Part shown: positions 1 through 7,068 of the stretch, piece by piece
Numbering within the stretch: the stretch's first letter is position 1
Layout: each line of letters begins with the position of its first letter
Source: Arthrobacter sp. Y-9
GTDB taxonomy: Bacteria; Actinomycetota; Actinomycetes; Actinomycetales; Micrococcaceae
DNA length: 64,000 nt
Assembly: GCF_029690065.1 (NCBI RefSeq)
Contig: NZ_CP121463.1
Coordinates: forward strand, 2,604,001-2,668,000
Direction of reading: 5' to 3'
Notes under the pieces: model-generated
Databases searched by the model: none
What the model was told of the DNA's origin: nothing
What the model saw: only the letters and a program-made list of their open reading frames with translations
Program-made: the position numbers and the translations under genes

Positions 1-477
1 GGCCACCTGCAGCGCATGAATGCGTTCCCAATGAGGTTCGACGGCGAGCCGCCAGACCCATTCGACGGCGTCGCACAATTCCTCGATCACCCGGTGCGGC
101 TCGGCTTCGAAGGCGTCCAGGATCGCGGGGGCGGCCGGGTGATCGGCCACCGAGCGGATGATCCGCAGGTCATGCAGCAGCAGATTCGCGTCCTGATTCA
201 GCACGCGGTCTTTGCTGTCCTGGAAGCTCTCATCCCGCGACGGCGTGGGGGTGAGTCCGTCCAGGATGTGCCCGTTGGCCGTGATGAAGGCCCGGAGCAC
301 ATCCCATTTCCGTGCGGCGCCGGGGCTCGCGGTCAGGACCTCCTTGGACTCCGCGATCCATCGCCGGTGCATCGGCACTCCTTTGGCAAGCGTGAGCACC
401 GAAGTGACCGCTTCCCACCAGGGCGAGACGCTGAAGCGGATCCGGGTGAGGTCCGCCGGGGTCAGTTGCAGCAGCAT
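1..477 (-). CDS. ArsR-like regulator with DUF5937-type N-terminus (partial)
   Basis: The reading frame begins with ATG at 475-477 and stays open to the window edge, so only the first 159 residues are present. The N-terminus (MLLQLTPADLTRIRFSVSPW) matches the opening of DUF5937, a domain found in front of a winged-helix ArsR-type DNA-binding domain in actinobacterial regulators. The middle contains a helical stretch ending in a tryptophan-rich segment. The DNA-binding domain itself would lie beyond the edge and cannot be seen. The gene diverges from a small ORF at 570. Family assignment rests on the N-terminal pattern only; the target is unknown. Confidence 0.7.
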   Translation of the reverse strand, partial: MLLQLTPADLTRIRFSVSPWWEAVTSVLTLAKGVPMHRRWIAESKEVLTASPGAARKWDVLRAFITANGHILDGLTPTPSRDESFQDSKDRVLNQDANLLLHDLRIIRSVADHPAAPAILDAFEAEPHRVIEELCDAVEWVWRLAVEPHWERIHALQVA

Positions 478-569
478 GGCTTGAGAGTAATACGGGGCGA
501 CGCCGGCCTCGATGATTCGGCCTGCGCCGAATCGAGGACTCCACCAGCCGGCCCGCCAAGACTGAGGAC

Positions 570-794
570 ATGGTCACTTCACCCCTTCACTCCAGCCCAT
601 CCCTCCGCCGTCGTCTGTTCCCGTCCCTCACCCGTTTCATCCCTCGGCGCACCGTCCAGCGTCCGCTCTCCCCGTGCGAGCGGGACGTGCTGCGCGACCG
701 TCTGGATCTCGAGTACCGCGCACGGAAGGAGGACGAGACCGTCCGCCGCGAGGTCGAGCTGGCTCGTGCTCAGGCGCGCACCGTCATCCACTGA
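570..794 (+). CDS. small basic hypothetical protein (74 aa)
   Basis: This 74-residue protein starts at ATG 570 behind a plausible ribosome site (GAGG five to six bases upstream). It has an arginine-rich first half (RRRLFP, FIPRR) and a charged helical second half (CERDVLRDRL, RKEDETVRREVELARAQ), which looks like a short amphipathic or coiled helix. It has no signal peptide or membrane segment. It lies between the DUF5937-type gene and the IclR regulator, and its stop is 30 bases before the IclR operator. I do not recognise a family. Composition and the ribosome site favour a real gene, but a chance frame cannot be excluded. Confidence 0.45.
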   Translation: MVTSPLHSSPSLRRRLFPSLTRFIPRRTVQRPLSPCERDVLRDRLDLEYRARKEDETVRREVELARAQARTVIH

Positions 795-824
795 ATTCCA
801 GCGGCCGGGAGCCGGGACGTGCCT

Positions 825-839
825 GTTCTACTATCGAAC
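825..839 (+). promoter_or_regulatory. putative IclR operator overlapping the iclR -10 box
   Basis: The 15-bp site is GTTC-TACTATC-GAAC, with perfect 4-bp inverted arms. A -10-like hexamer TACTAT (829-834) lies inside it and is seven bases before the GTG start at 842. This suggests a leaderless transcript repressed by its own product. The same GTTC-N7-GAAC architecture recurs twice in the divergent promoter at 3514-3548. Binding by the adjacent IclR protein is inferred. Confidence 0.6.
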
Positions 840-841
840 AT

Positions 842-1549
842 GTGAGTGACACGAGCACGCCCGGATCCCAGACCCTCAGCCGTGGCATCCGCCTGCTGGA
901 GATCATCGCCGCGTCCGACCGTCCGCCGACGATCGCGGAACTGGCGGCGGCGCTGAACGTCCACCGTTCCGTCGCCTACCGGCTCCTGCTCACGCTGGAA
1001 AGCCATGGCCTGGCCTTCCGGGACGCCTCCGGACGGGTGGCCCTGGGCGCCGGCCTGGCAGCGCTGGCCGCGGGGGTGTCCCGCGACCTCCAGCAGGCCG
1101 CCCTCCCCGAACTCAACGCGGTCGCCAACGAACTCGGGATGACCTGCCTCCTCGCCGTCCAGCTGGACCATGAGGAGGCGGTCACCCTGATCAGCGCGTC
1201 CCCGCGCCAGACCGTGGCCGTCGTCTCCTACCGTCCGGGACACCGCCACCCGATCACGCGTGGCGGCCCCGGGAAAGCGATCCTGCTCTCCCTCCCGTCC
1301 GAAGCCTGGCCCGACGACGTCGACGAACAGCTCCGCGCCGAGATCGACCTCAGCCGCCGACGCGGGTACGCCCTCAGCCATGACGAGGTGGTCCCGTCGC
1401 TGTGGTCGGTCGCCGTCCCGCTGACCCTGCCGGGCCAGCCGCCGGCGTCGATCGCGGTCATCCACGTCTCGCTTCCCCATGAGGAGGAGTCCATCGCCGA
1501 GCGGCTCAAGGCCGCCGGCGAGCGGATCGCGCGGGCGTACGGCGCCTGA
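842..1549 (+). CDS. IclR-family transcriptional regulator
   Basis: This 235-residue protein has the standard IclR layout. An N-terminal winged helix-turn-helix (about residues 12-65, IAELAAALNVHRSVAYRLLL) is followed by an effector domain to the C-terminus. GTG 842 is chosen because the conserved domain begins soon after it and a -10-like TACTAT lies seven bases upstream, so translation is probably leaderless. IclR proteins commonly control aromatic catabolism in response to a small acid ligand. The gene ends 15 bases before the convergent flavin monooxygenase gene. Matching palindromes at its own promoter and at the monooxygenase/ThDP-enzyme promoter make it the likely local regulator and an autoregulator. 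Confidence 0.9.
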   Translation: MSDTSTPGSQTLSRGIRLLEIIAASDRPPTIAELAAALNVHRSVAYRLLLTLESHGLAFRDASGRVALGAGLAALAAGVSRDLQQAALPELNAVANELGMTCLLAVQLDHEEAVTLISASPRQTVAVVSYRPGHRHPITRGGPGKAILLSLPSEAWPDDVDEQLRAEIDLSRRRGYALSHDEVVPSLWSVAVPLTLPGQPPASIAVIHVSLPHEEESIAERLKAAGERIARAYGA

Positions 1550-1563
1550 GCGCGCTCTGGCCG

Positions 1564-3462
1564 TCAGGAGCGCGATGCCTTCGGGCTGGCCTGCGCGAAG
1601 AACCCGGCCAGTTCATCCCGAGCCGTGAGCGGAAGGACCTGCGCGACGTACTGGTCGGGGCGGACCACGACGATCACGCCGTCCCGGTCGATGCCGCGGG
1701 CGTCGAAGACGTCATGCCGCGGATCGGCGGCGTAGACCTTCTCATGGTCGATGACCTGGAACGGCCCGGTGCGGGGAAGGAAGACCTCCGGCGCCGTGGT
1801 GATGTCGATGTCCAGGTGGGGCTGCTGGTAGATCACCTTGGCGTCGAACCAGGCATCCGTGTCCAGACCGGCCGGCGTGGCCGCCAGCGGGGATTCCGGG
1901 GACTCCCCCAGCCAGCGTCCGAGACCGGCGGTCTCCGACGCCGGATCGAGGCCGTCGTGGCCGGCGAAGACGTAGATGCGCCAGCGGCCGTCGGCCCGGG
2001 CGTGATGACCGAGGTGCACCGGGTTGCCGTCACACACCCGGGTGACCTCGGCGGACTTGAAGCGCTTGCCCAGCGGGAAGCCGGTGGCGAGATCCTGGTG
2101 GTCGGCGGTCCCGACGATCAGTGACGGCGTGTACTCGGTCATGAAGCCCGCTGGGAACTCCGCGGTCTGGACGTAGAAGCGCTCCAGCTCCGCGGGATCG
2201 GCCATCTCGTCCGGACGGGCCGCCATGAGACTGGACCACTCCTTGTCGAAGTCGATCAGGTTCTGCGCCACGACCTGACGTTCGGCGGAGTAGGTGTCGA
2301 GCAGGGAGAGCGGCGCCCGGCCTTCCAACACGTGCCCGAGCTTCCAGCCCAGGTTGAAGCCGTCCTGGATGGACACGTTCATGCCCTGACCGGCCTTGGC
2401 GCTGTGCGTGTGGCAGGCGTCGCCCATGATGAACACGCGCGGCGTCCGGGAGCCCACCTCCTCGGCGGGGACATCGTCGAAGCGGTCCGTGACGCGGTGC
2501 CCCACCTCGTAGACGCTCCGCCACGCGACATGCCGCACGGTGAGGGTGTAGGGGTGCAGGATCTGGTTGGCCCGGCGTTCCACTTCCTCCTGACTGGTCA
2601 GACGGACCTTGCCCGAGTCGTCGTGCGGCACCTCGCCGAGGTCCACGTACATGCGGAAGAGGTGGTTGCCTTCGCGGGGAATATGGAGGATGCTGCCGCC
2701 GTCGTGCGACTGGATGGCGCACTTGCGGCGGATGTCCGGGAAGTCGGTGTCCGCGAGGACATCCATCACGCCCCAGGCGTGGAAGGCCTGGTCCCCCACC
2801 GGCTTGCGGCCGATGGCGTCGCGGACCTTGCTGCGCGCGCCGTCGCCGCCCACCACGAACTTCGCCCGGATCACGCGTTCGGTGCCTTCGTCCGCGCCCG
2901 CCGTCCGGCGCAGGGTGACCGAGACCGGGCCCTCCCCGCCCTCGGGGTCGATCTCGAGGCCCACGAACTCCCAGCCGTAGTCCGGCCGGTTGCGGGTGGG
3001 AGAGTTCTTCATGAATTCCAGGAAGTAGTCCTGGACGCGGGCCTGGTTCACGATCAGGTGCGGGAACTCGCTGACGCCGCTGGGGTCATCCGGTGCCACG
3101 GCGGTGCGGATGATGTCGCCGGGCTGCTCGGGGTTCGGCTTCCAGAACGCCATCTCGGTGATCCGGTACGCCTCCTCGGTGATCCGCTGGGCGAAGCCGA
3201 ACGCCTGGAAGGTCTCGACGCTCCGCGCCTGAATGCCGTCGGCCTGTCCCACTTCGAGGCGGCCCGGACGGCGCTCGATGATGCGGGTGGTGACGTCCGG
3301 GAACTGGGACAGCTGCGCGGCGAGGGTGATGCCTGCGGGTCCCGTGCCGACGATGAGGACGTCCACCTCATCCGGCAGCTCATCCGGGCGGTTCAGCCCA
3401 ACGCCCGCGGCCGGCTGGATGCGCGGGTCGCCGGATACGTACCCATGGTGGTGGAACTGCAC
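1564..3462 (-). CDS. FAD-dependent aromatic hydroxylase, 3-hydroxybenzoate 4-monooxygenase (MobA)-like
   Basis: This 632-residue class A flavoprotein monooxygenase resembles MobA and phenol 2-monooxygenases in length and layout. An N-terminal FAD-binding Rossmann motif (VLIVGTGPAGI) near residue 35 is followed by the GIQARSVETFQAFGF segment. The GD motif (FIMGDACHTHSAKAGQGMN) lies near residue 345, with a C-terminal thioredoxin-like domain. GTG 3462 is chosen because GAGGAG precedes it by seven bases and the family begins with VQFHHHGY. The enzyme would insert a hydroxyl next to an existing phenolic OH using NAD(P)H and O2. Next to a homoprotocatechuate pathway, a hydroxyphenylacetate may be the real substrate rather than 3-hydroxybenzoate; this is inference. 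Confidence 0.85.
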   Translation of the reverse strand: MQFHHHGYVSGDPRIQPAAGVGLNRPDELPDEVDVLIVGTGPAGITLAAQLSQFPDVTTRIIERRPGRLEVGQADGIQARSVETFQAFGFAQRITEEAYRITEMAFWKPNPEQPGDIIRTAVAPDDPSGVSEFPHLIVNQARVQDYFLEFMKNSPTRNRPDYGWEFVGLEIDPEGGEGPVSVTLRRTAGADEGTERVIRAKFVVGGDGARSKVRDAIGRKPVGDQAFHAWGVMDVLADTDFPDIRRKCAIQSHDGGSILHIPREGNHLFRMYVDLGEVPHDDSGKVRLTSQEEVERRANQILHPYTLTVRHVAWRSVYEVGHRVTDRFDDVPAEEVGSRTPRVFIMGDACHTHSAKAGQGMNVSIQDGFNLGWKLGHVLEGRAPLSLLDTYSAERQVVAQNLIDFDKEWSSLMAARPDEMADPAELERFYVQTAEFPAGFMTEYTPSLIVGTADHQDLATGFPLGKRFKSAEVTRVCDGNPVHLGHHARADGRWRIYVFAGHDGLDPASETAGLGRWLGESPESPLAATPAGLDTDAWFDAKVIYQQPHLDIDITTAPEVFLPRTGPFQVIDHEKVYAADPRHDVFDARGIDRDGVIVVVRPDQYVAQVLPLTARDELAGFFAQASPKASRS

Positions 3463-3513
3463 GGTGGATCTCCTCACGTCGCTGTGTGGTGACAGACGCT
3501 GCCAATAGTCAAA

Positions 3514-3548
3514 GTTCGATAATTGAACCCACTATTCCTTTATCGAAT
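3514..3548. promoter_or_regulatory. two tandem IclR-type operators in the divergent promoter
   Basis: GTTC-GATAATT-GAAC (3514-3528; six of seven base pairs symmetric) and ATTC-CTTTATC-GAAT (3534-3548) have centres 20 bp apart, about two helical turns. Both share the TATCGAA half with the iclR promoter site at 825-839. They lie 50-85 bp upstream of the monooxygenase start (minus strand) and far upstream of the ThDP gene, inside the 288-bp region 3463-3750. The region holds no gene. Confidence 0.6.
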
Positions 3549-3588
3549 GAAGTGAGCATAACCGCCCGGAACCGGCGCGACAAGAGAA

Positions 3589-3598
3589 CGTATACGAT
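3589..3598. promoter_or_regulatory. TATACGAT-type operator upstream of the ThDP enzyme gene
   Basis: CGTATACGAT contains a perfect 8-bp palindrome (CGTATACG) and the octamer TATACGAT. That octamer also appears twice in the hpaG/transporter intergenic region. A -10-like TATGAT follows at 3612-3617, so a bound protein would sit near the -35 position of the ThDP gene. Assignment to the GntR protein encoded at 8546-9223 is inferred from the shared sites. Confidence 0.45.
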
Positions 3599-3750
3599 CC
3601 ATGTTCTTGGGTATGATGTGTGACGTCCGGCACAGCCAGCCTCACAGGCGGCCGAGCCCGGTGCCCGAAAAAGGGGCACGAAGCCGTGCGAACAGCACGC
3701 GCGAGACACATACGGACACCACCTCTCCGTCTGTCTCGAAAGGCACGACC

Positions 3751-5406
3751 ATGCCCACCGTCTCTCAGCACGTCGCGATCGCCCTGTCCCGCCACATCGA
3801 TCAGGTCTTCGGCCTCATGGGCAATGGGAACGCCTACTTCCTGGACTCGATCCTGCGCGACACCGACGCCACCTTCACCGCGGTCCGCCACGAGGCCGGC
3901 GCCGTGGTGGCGGCGGACGCGCACTACCGCGCATCCGGTCGCATCGCAGCGGCCACCACCACCTATGGCGCCGGGTTCACCAACACGCTGACCGCGCTGG
4001 CGGAGGCGGCCCAGGCACGCATCCCGCTGGTGCTAATCGTCGGGGACGAGCCGACCTCCGGCCCCCGCCCGTGGGATGTGGATCAGATCGCCCTCGCGTC
4101 CGCCGTCGGGGTCCGCACCTATACCGCGGGGCGGCTCGACGCGGCGGCGACCACCATTATCGCGATCGAGCACGCCCTCGCGTATCGGCTCCCGGTGGTC
4201 CTCGCCATCCCCTACGACGTGCCCACGCTGGAGGCCGGGGACGTCCCCGCCACTCCCCCGCTCCGGCTCCCACAGCCCCAGGCGCCGGCCCCCTTCACCC
4301 AGGCCGCCATCGCCCGCGTGGCCGAGGCGCTCGCCCAGGCCGAACGGCCGCTCCTGCTCGCCGGGCGCGGAGCGCATCTCGCCGGCGCCGGCCCCGCTCT
4401 CGGAGCCCTCGCGGACGCCACCGGGGCCGTCACCTCGTCCAGCGCGCTCGGGCGAGGCGTCTTCCCCGACCAGCGCTTCGACCTCGGGGTGACTGGTGGT
4501 TTCGGAGCGCCGGGCGCCATGGAGCTGATCCGGGAAGCGGACGTCGCGATCGTTTTCGGCGCGTCACTGAATCCGTTCACCATGCGGTTCGGCGAGCTCT
4601 TCGCGCCGGGCACCCGCGTGGTGCAGGTGGACATCGCGCCGGCCGCGACCCATCCCCGCGTGGGCGACTACCTGCAGGGCGACGCGCGCCTGGTGGCGGA
4701 GGCGCTCACCGCGGCCCTCGACGCGGCCCTCGACGGCGCACGGCCATCGGGCTGGCGGGACACCGTGGACGTCGCGGCCCTGCGCACCCAGGATCCCGGA
4801 GAGCCCGAGCTGGCCGACGGGCGGCTCGATCCCCGGCTGGCAGCCGCGCGGATCGCCGAACTGCTGCCGGAGGACCGGATCGTGGTGAGCGACGGCGGGC
4901 ACTTCATCGCCTGGGCCAACATGTTCTGGCCGGTGGCCTCGCCCACCCGCATGATCATGGTCGGCACCGCGTACCAGTCGATCGGACTGGGTTTCCCCAG
5001 CGTCGCCGGTGCCGCGCAGGCCGACCCTGACGCGACGATCGTCCTCACGACGGGCGACGGCGGCGGCCTCATGGCGCTGTCCGATCTGGAGACCGCGGTG
5101 CGTACCGCCTGCGGCCGGGGCCTGTGCGTGGTCTGGAACGACGGAGCGTACGGCGCCGAGGTCAACCTTTACGGCCTCAAAGGCCTGGCCGAGGATCCCA
5201 TGCTCATCCCGGACGTGGACTTCGCCGCGCTGGGCAGCGCCGTGGGGGCCGAAGGCGTGGTGGTGCGGCGCATCGAGGATCTCGACCGGCTCGCCGAATG
5301 GGCCTCCCGTCCGGCGGGAGAGCGCCCCTTCCTCGTGCTCGACCTGAGGATCTCACGCTCGGTGATCGCCCCCTACCAGCGCGAGGTCATCCGCGTGAAC
5401 AGCTGA
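3751..5406 (+). CDS. ThDP-dependent enzyme (acetolactate synthase / benzoylformate decarboxylase superfamily)
   Basis: The 551-residue protein has the three-domain ThDP layout. The N-terminal Pyr domain carries the activating glutamate (RHEAG, Glu48), a central nucleotide-fold domain follows, and the C-terminal PP domain has the cofactor motif TTGDGGG followed about 27 residues later by WND (GDG-X-N motif). ATG 3751 is used because it follows a CGAAAGG ribosome site and gives the canonical N-terminus; earlier in-frame codons add an unlikely leader. Typical members decarboxylate 2-oxo acids or form acyloins. The specificity here is unknown. Sharing a control region with the flavin hydroxylase suggests it processes an aromatic 2-oxo acid feeding the homoprotocatechuate route. 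Confidence 0.8.
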   Translation: MPTVSQHVAIALSRHIDQVFGLMGNGNAYFLDSILRDTDATFTAVRHEAGAVVAADAHYRASGRIAAATTTYGAGFTNTLTALAEAAQARIPLVLIVGDEPTSGPRPWDVDQIALASAVGVRTYTAGRLDAAATTIIAIEHALAYRLPVVLAIPYDVPTLEAGDVPATPPLRLPQPQAPAPFTQAAIARVAEALAQAERPLLLAGRGAHLAGAGPALGALADATGAVTSSSALGRGVFPDQRFDLGVTGGFGAPGAMELIREADVAIVFGASLNPFTMRFGELFAPGTRVVQVDIAPAATHPRVGDYLQGDARLVAEALTAALDAALDGARPSGWRDTVDVAALRTQDPGEPELADGRLDPRLAAARIAELLPEDRIVVSDGGHFIAWANMFWPVASPTRMIMVGTAYQSIGLGFPSVAGAAQADPDATIVLTTGDGGGLMALSDLETAVRTACGRGLCVVWNDGAYGAEVNLYGLKGLAEDPMLIPDVDFAALGSAVGAEGVVVRRIEDLDRLAEWASRPAGERPFLVLDLRISRSVIAPYQREVIRVNS

Positions 5407-5429
5407 CGCCGGGGGCCGGCGTCGTCGGC

Positions 5430-5484
5430 GAGATGGCACTTTCTCGGGGAAACCGCGAGGTTCCGCCCGAGAAGGGGCCATCTC
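5430..5484. repeat. long interrupted inverted repeat between convergent genes
   Basis: Arms at 5430-5448 and 5466-5484 pair as GAGATGGC (8 bp), a 3-nt mismatch, then TTCTCGGG (8 bp), around a 17-nt centre. It lies between the convergent ThDP and transporter genes. There is no T-tract, so it may be a REP-like element or a two-way mRNA 3-prime hairpin rather than a classical terminator. Confidence 0.6.
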
Positions 5485-5549
5485 AACCACGCACGACGCC
5501 GGCGCCGGGCCTCGCGGTCAACTCACCGCCTGGTCAGCACCGCCCTTGT

Positions 5550-6917
5550 TCAGCGCTGCCAGGCGTAGACGCCGTGCGACTGCTCCTCCTCCGCGGCGGG
5601 GCTGAGGTCGATGCCCCGCCGGTCCCGGAGCAGGAGCGTGGCGATCAGACCCACGACGGTCATGCCCAGCAGATACCAGGTGACCGACTGGGACGTGCCG
5701 GTGGTCTGCTGGAGCCAGGCGGCGATGGTCGGAGCGAAGGCGCCGCCGACGATGGCCCCGATGGCATACGAGATCGAAACCCCGGAGAAGCGCACGGATG
5801 CCGGGAACATCTCCGAGTACCAGGCCGACTGCGGGCCGTACGTGAAACCGAGTCCGAGCGTGAGCAGGATGAGTCCCAGGGCCAGCAGGCCGGAGTTCGC
5901 GGTGTTGACCAGCGGGAACAGGGCCAGGACCGCCGACCCTTGGAGCACCCACCCGATCAGATAGGTGTTCCTGCGGCCGATACGGTCACTCAGCCAGCCG
6001 GCCACGAAGGTGGACACGAGCCAGCTCACCGACGATGCGGTCACGGCCCACAGCACGGACCCGCGGTCCAGACCCACCGGCCCGTCCGGATTGGTGGCGT
6101 AGTTCTGCACATAGCCGCCGGTGGTCATGTACCCGGCGGCGTTGTTGCCGGCGAACACGAGCGCGGCCAGCAGGACCAGCGGCGTGTACCGGGCGAACAG
6201 GCGCACCACGGGCATCCCGGTCTGCTCCTTGCGGGCGGCGATCTCGGTGAACACCGGGCTCTCCTCCACCCGCCGGCGCACCCAATAACCCACGAGGATC
6301 AGGACCACGGAGAAGAGGAACGGGATGCGCCAGCCCCAGCCGAGGAAGGCCTCGCCCGGGAAGAGCGCGTTCATGATGGCGAGCATCGCGCTCGCGAGCA
6401 GCAGCCCGATCGGCACACCGATCTGCGGCATGGCCCCGTAGAGCCCCCGCCGGTTCCGCGGGGCGTGCTCGACGGCCATCAGGACCGCGCCGCCCCACTC
6501 GCCACCGGCCGAGATGCCCTGGAGGATCCGCAGGATGATGAGCAGGACCGGCGCGAGCATGCCGGCCTGCGCGTAGCCCGGCAGCAGGCCGATGAGCACG
6601 GTCGAGACGCCCATGAGAATCAGCGTCACCACCAGGACGATCCGGCGGCCGTACTTGTCACCGAAATGACCCGCGAGGAAGGCTCCGAGCGGGCGGAAGA
6701 GGAAACTGATGCCCACCGTGAGGAAGGCCAGGATGGTTCCGATCCCCTTCCCGGCGGGTTCGAAGAACAGGTGTCCGAAGACGAGCCCCGCGGCGGAGGC
6801 GTAAATGAAGTAGTCGTACCACTCGACGGTCGTCCCGACGACGGTGGCGAAGAGGACCCGGCGGCGGTCCGTGGCGGACGCTTCCGGGCGGGTGAGGACA
6901 GGGGATTTCTCGTTCAT
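5550..6917 (-). CDS. MHS-family MFS transporter, aromatic or organic acid importer
   Basis: The 455-residue protein is a 12-helix MFS permease of the metabolite:H+ symporter type (ShiA/ProP-like). The family signature appears near the N-terminus (TTVEWYDYFIYASAAGLVFG), followed by the loop 2-3 motif (GHFGDKYGRRIVL) and the EWGGAVLM segment. ATG 6917 follows a GGAG ribosome site and removes an unlikely leader. It sits in the inner membrane and diverges from the hpa operon, sharing a 151-bp control region with two TATACGAT sites. It probably imports the aromatic acid catabolised by the neighbouring genes; the substrate is inferred from context. Confidence 0.85.
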   Translation of the reverse strand: MNEKSPVLTRPEASATDRRRVLFATVVGTTVEWYDYFIYASAAGLVFGHLFFEPAGKGIGTILAFLTVGISFLFRPLGAFLAGHFGDKYGRRIVLVVTLILMGVSTVLIGLLPGYAQAGMLAPVLLIILRILQGISAGGEWGGAVLMAVEHAPRNRRGLYGAMPQIGVPIGLLLASAMLAIMNALFPGEAFLGWGWRIPFLFSVVLILVGYWVRRRVEESPVFTEIAARKEQTGMPVVRLFARYTPLVLLAALVFAGNNAAGYMTTGGYVQNYATNPDGPVGLDRGSVLWAVTASSVSWLVSTFVAGWLSDRIGRRNTYLIGWVLQGSAVLALFPLVNTANSGLLALGLILLTLGLGFTYGPQSAWYSEMFPASVRFSGVSISYAIGAIVGGAFAPTIAAWLQQTTGTSQSVTWYLLGMTVVGLIATLLLRDRRGIDLSPAAEEEQSHGVYAWQR

Positions 6918-6965
6918 CTGGTGCTCCAGGGGCGAGTTCGGGCGATGCACCATCGCATTGCACCA

Positions 6966-7034
6966 GAAAATATACGATTTCAGATATGACCTGACAACCC
7001 CCTTGTCAGTGAATCCAAATCGTATATGATTTGG
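6966..7034. promoter_or_regulatory. GntR-type operators in the transporter/hpa divergent promoter
   Basis: A 20-bp near-perfect palindrome CCAAATCGTATATGATTTGG (7015-7034, nine of ten pairs symmetric) lies 34 bp before the hpaG-like GTG start. A second copy of the half-site (AAATATACGATTT, 6968-6980) lies in opposite orientation close to the transporter start. Both contain TATACGAT, also found at 3591-3598. Such AT-centred palindromes are typical of GntR/FadR-type repressors, and the second gene of the operon encodes one. Confidence 0.6.
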
Positions 7035-7068
7035 TGTACGACCTCCGTCAGCGAGTGAAGGGACGCCC

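Noticed and set aside
1564-3477. upstream start for the flavin hydroxylase (GTG 3477)
   Set aside because: That start overlaps its own ribosome site; GTG 3462 has GAGGAG at the correct distance and the family N-terminus.
5124-6989. 621-codon plus-strand frame across the MHS transporter
   Set aside because: The minus-strand frame has clear transporter motifs; the plus frame is Glu/His/Arg-rich and featureless.
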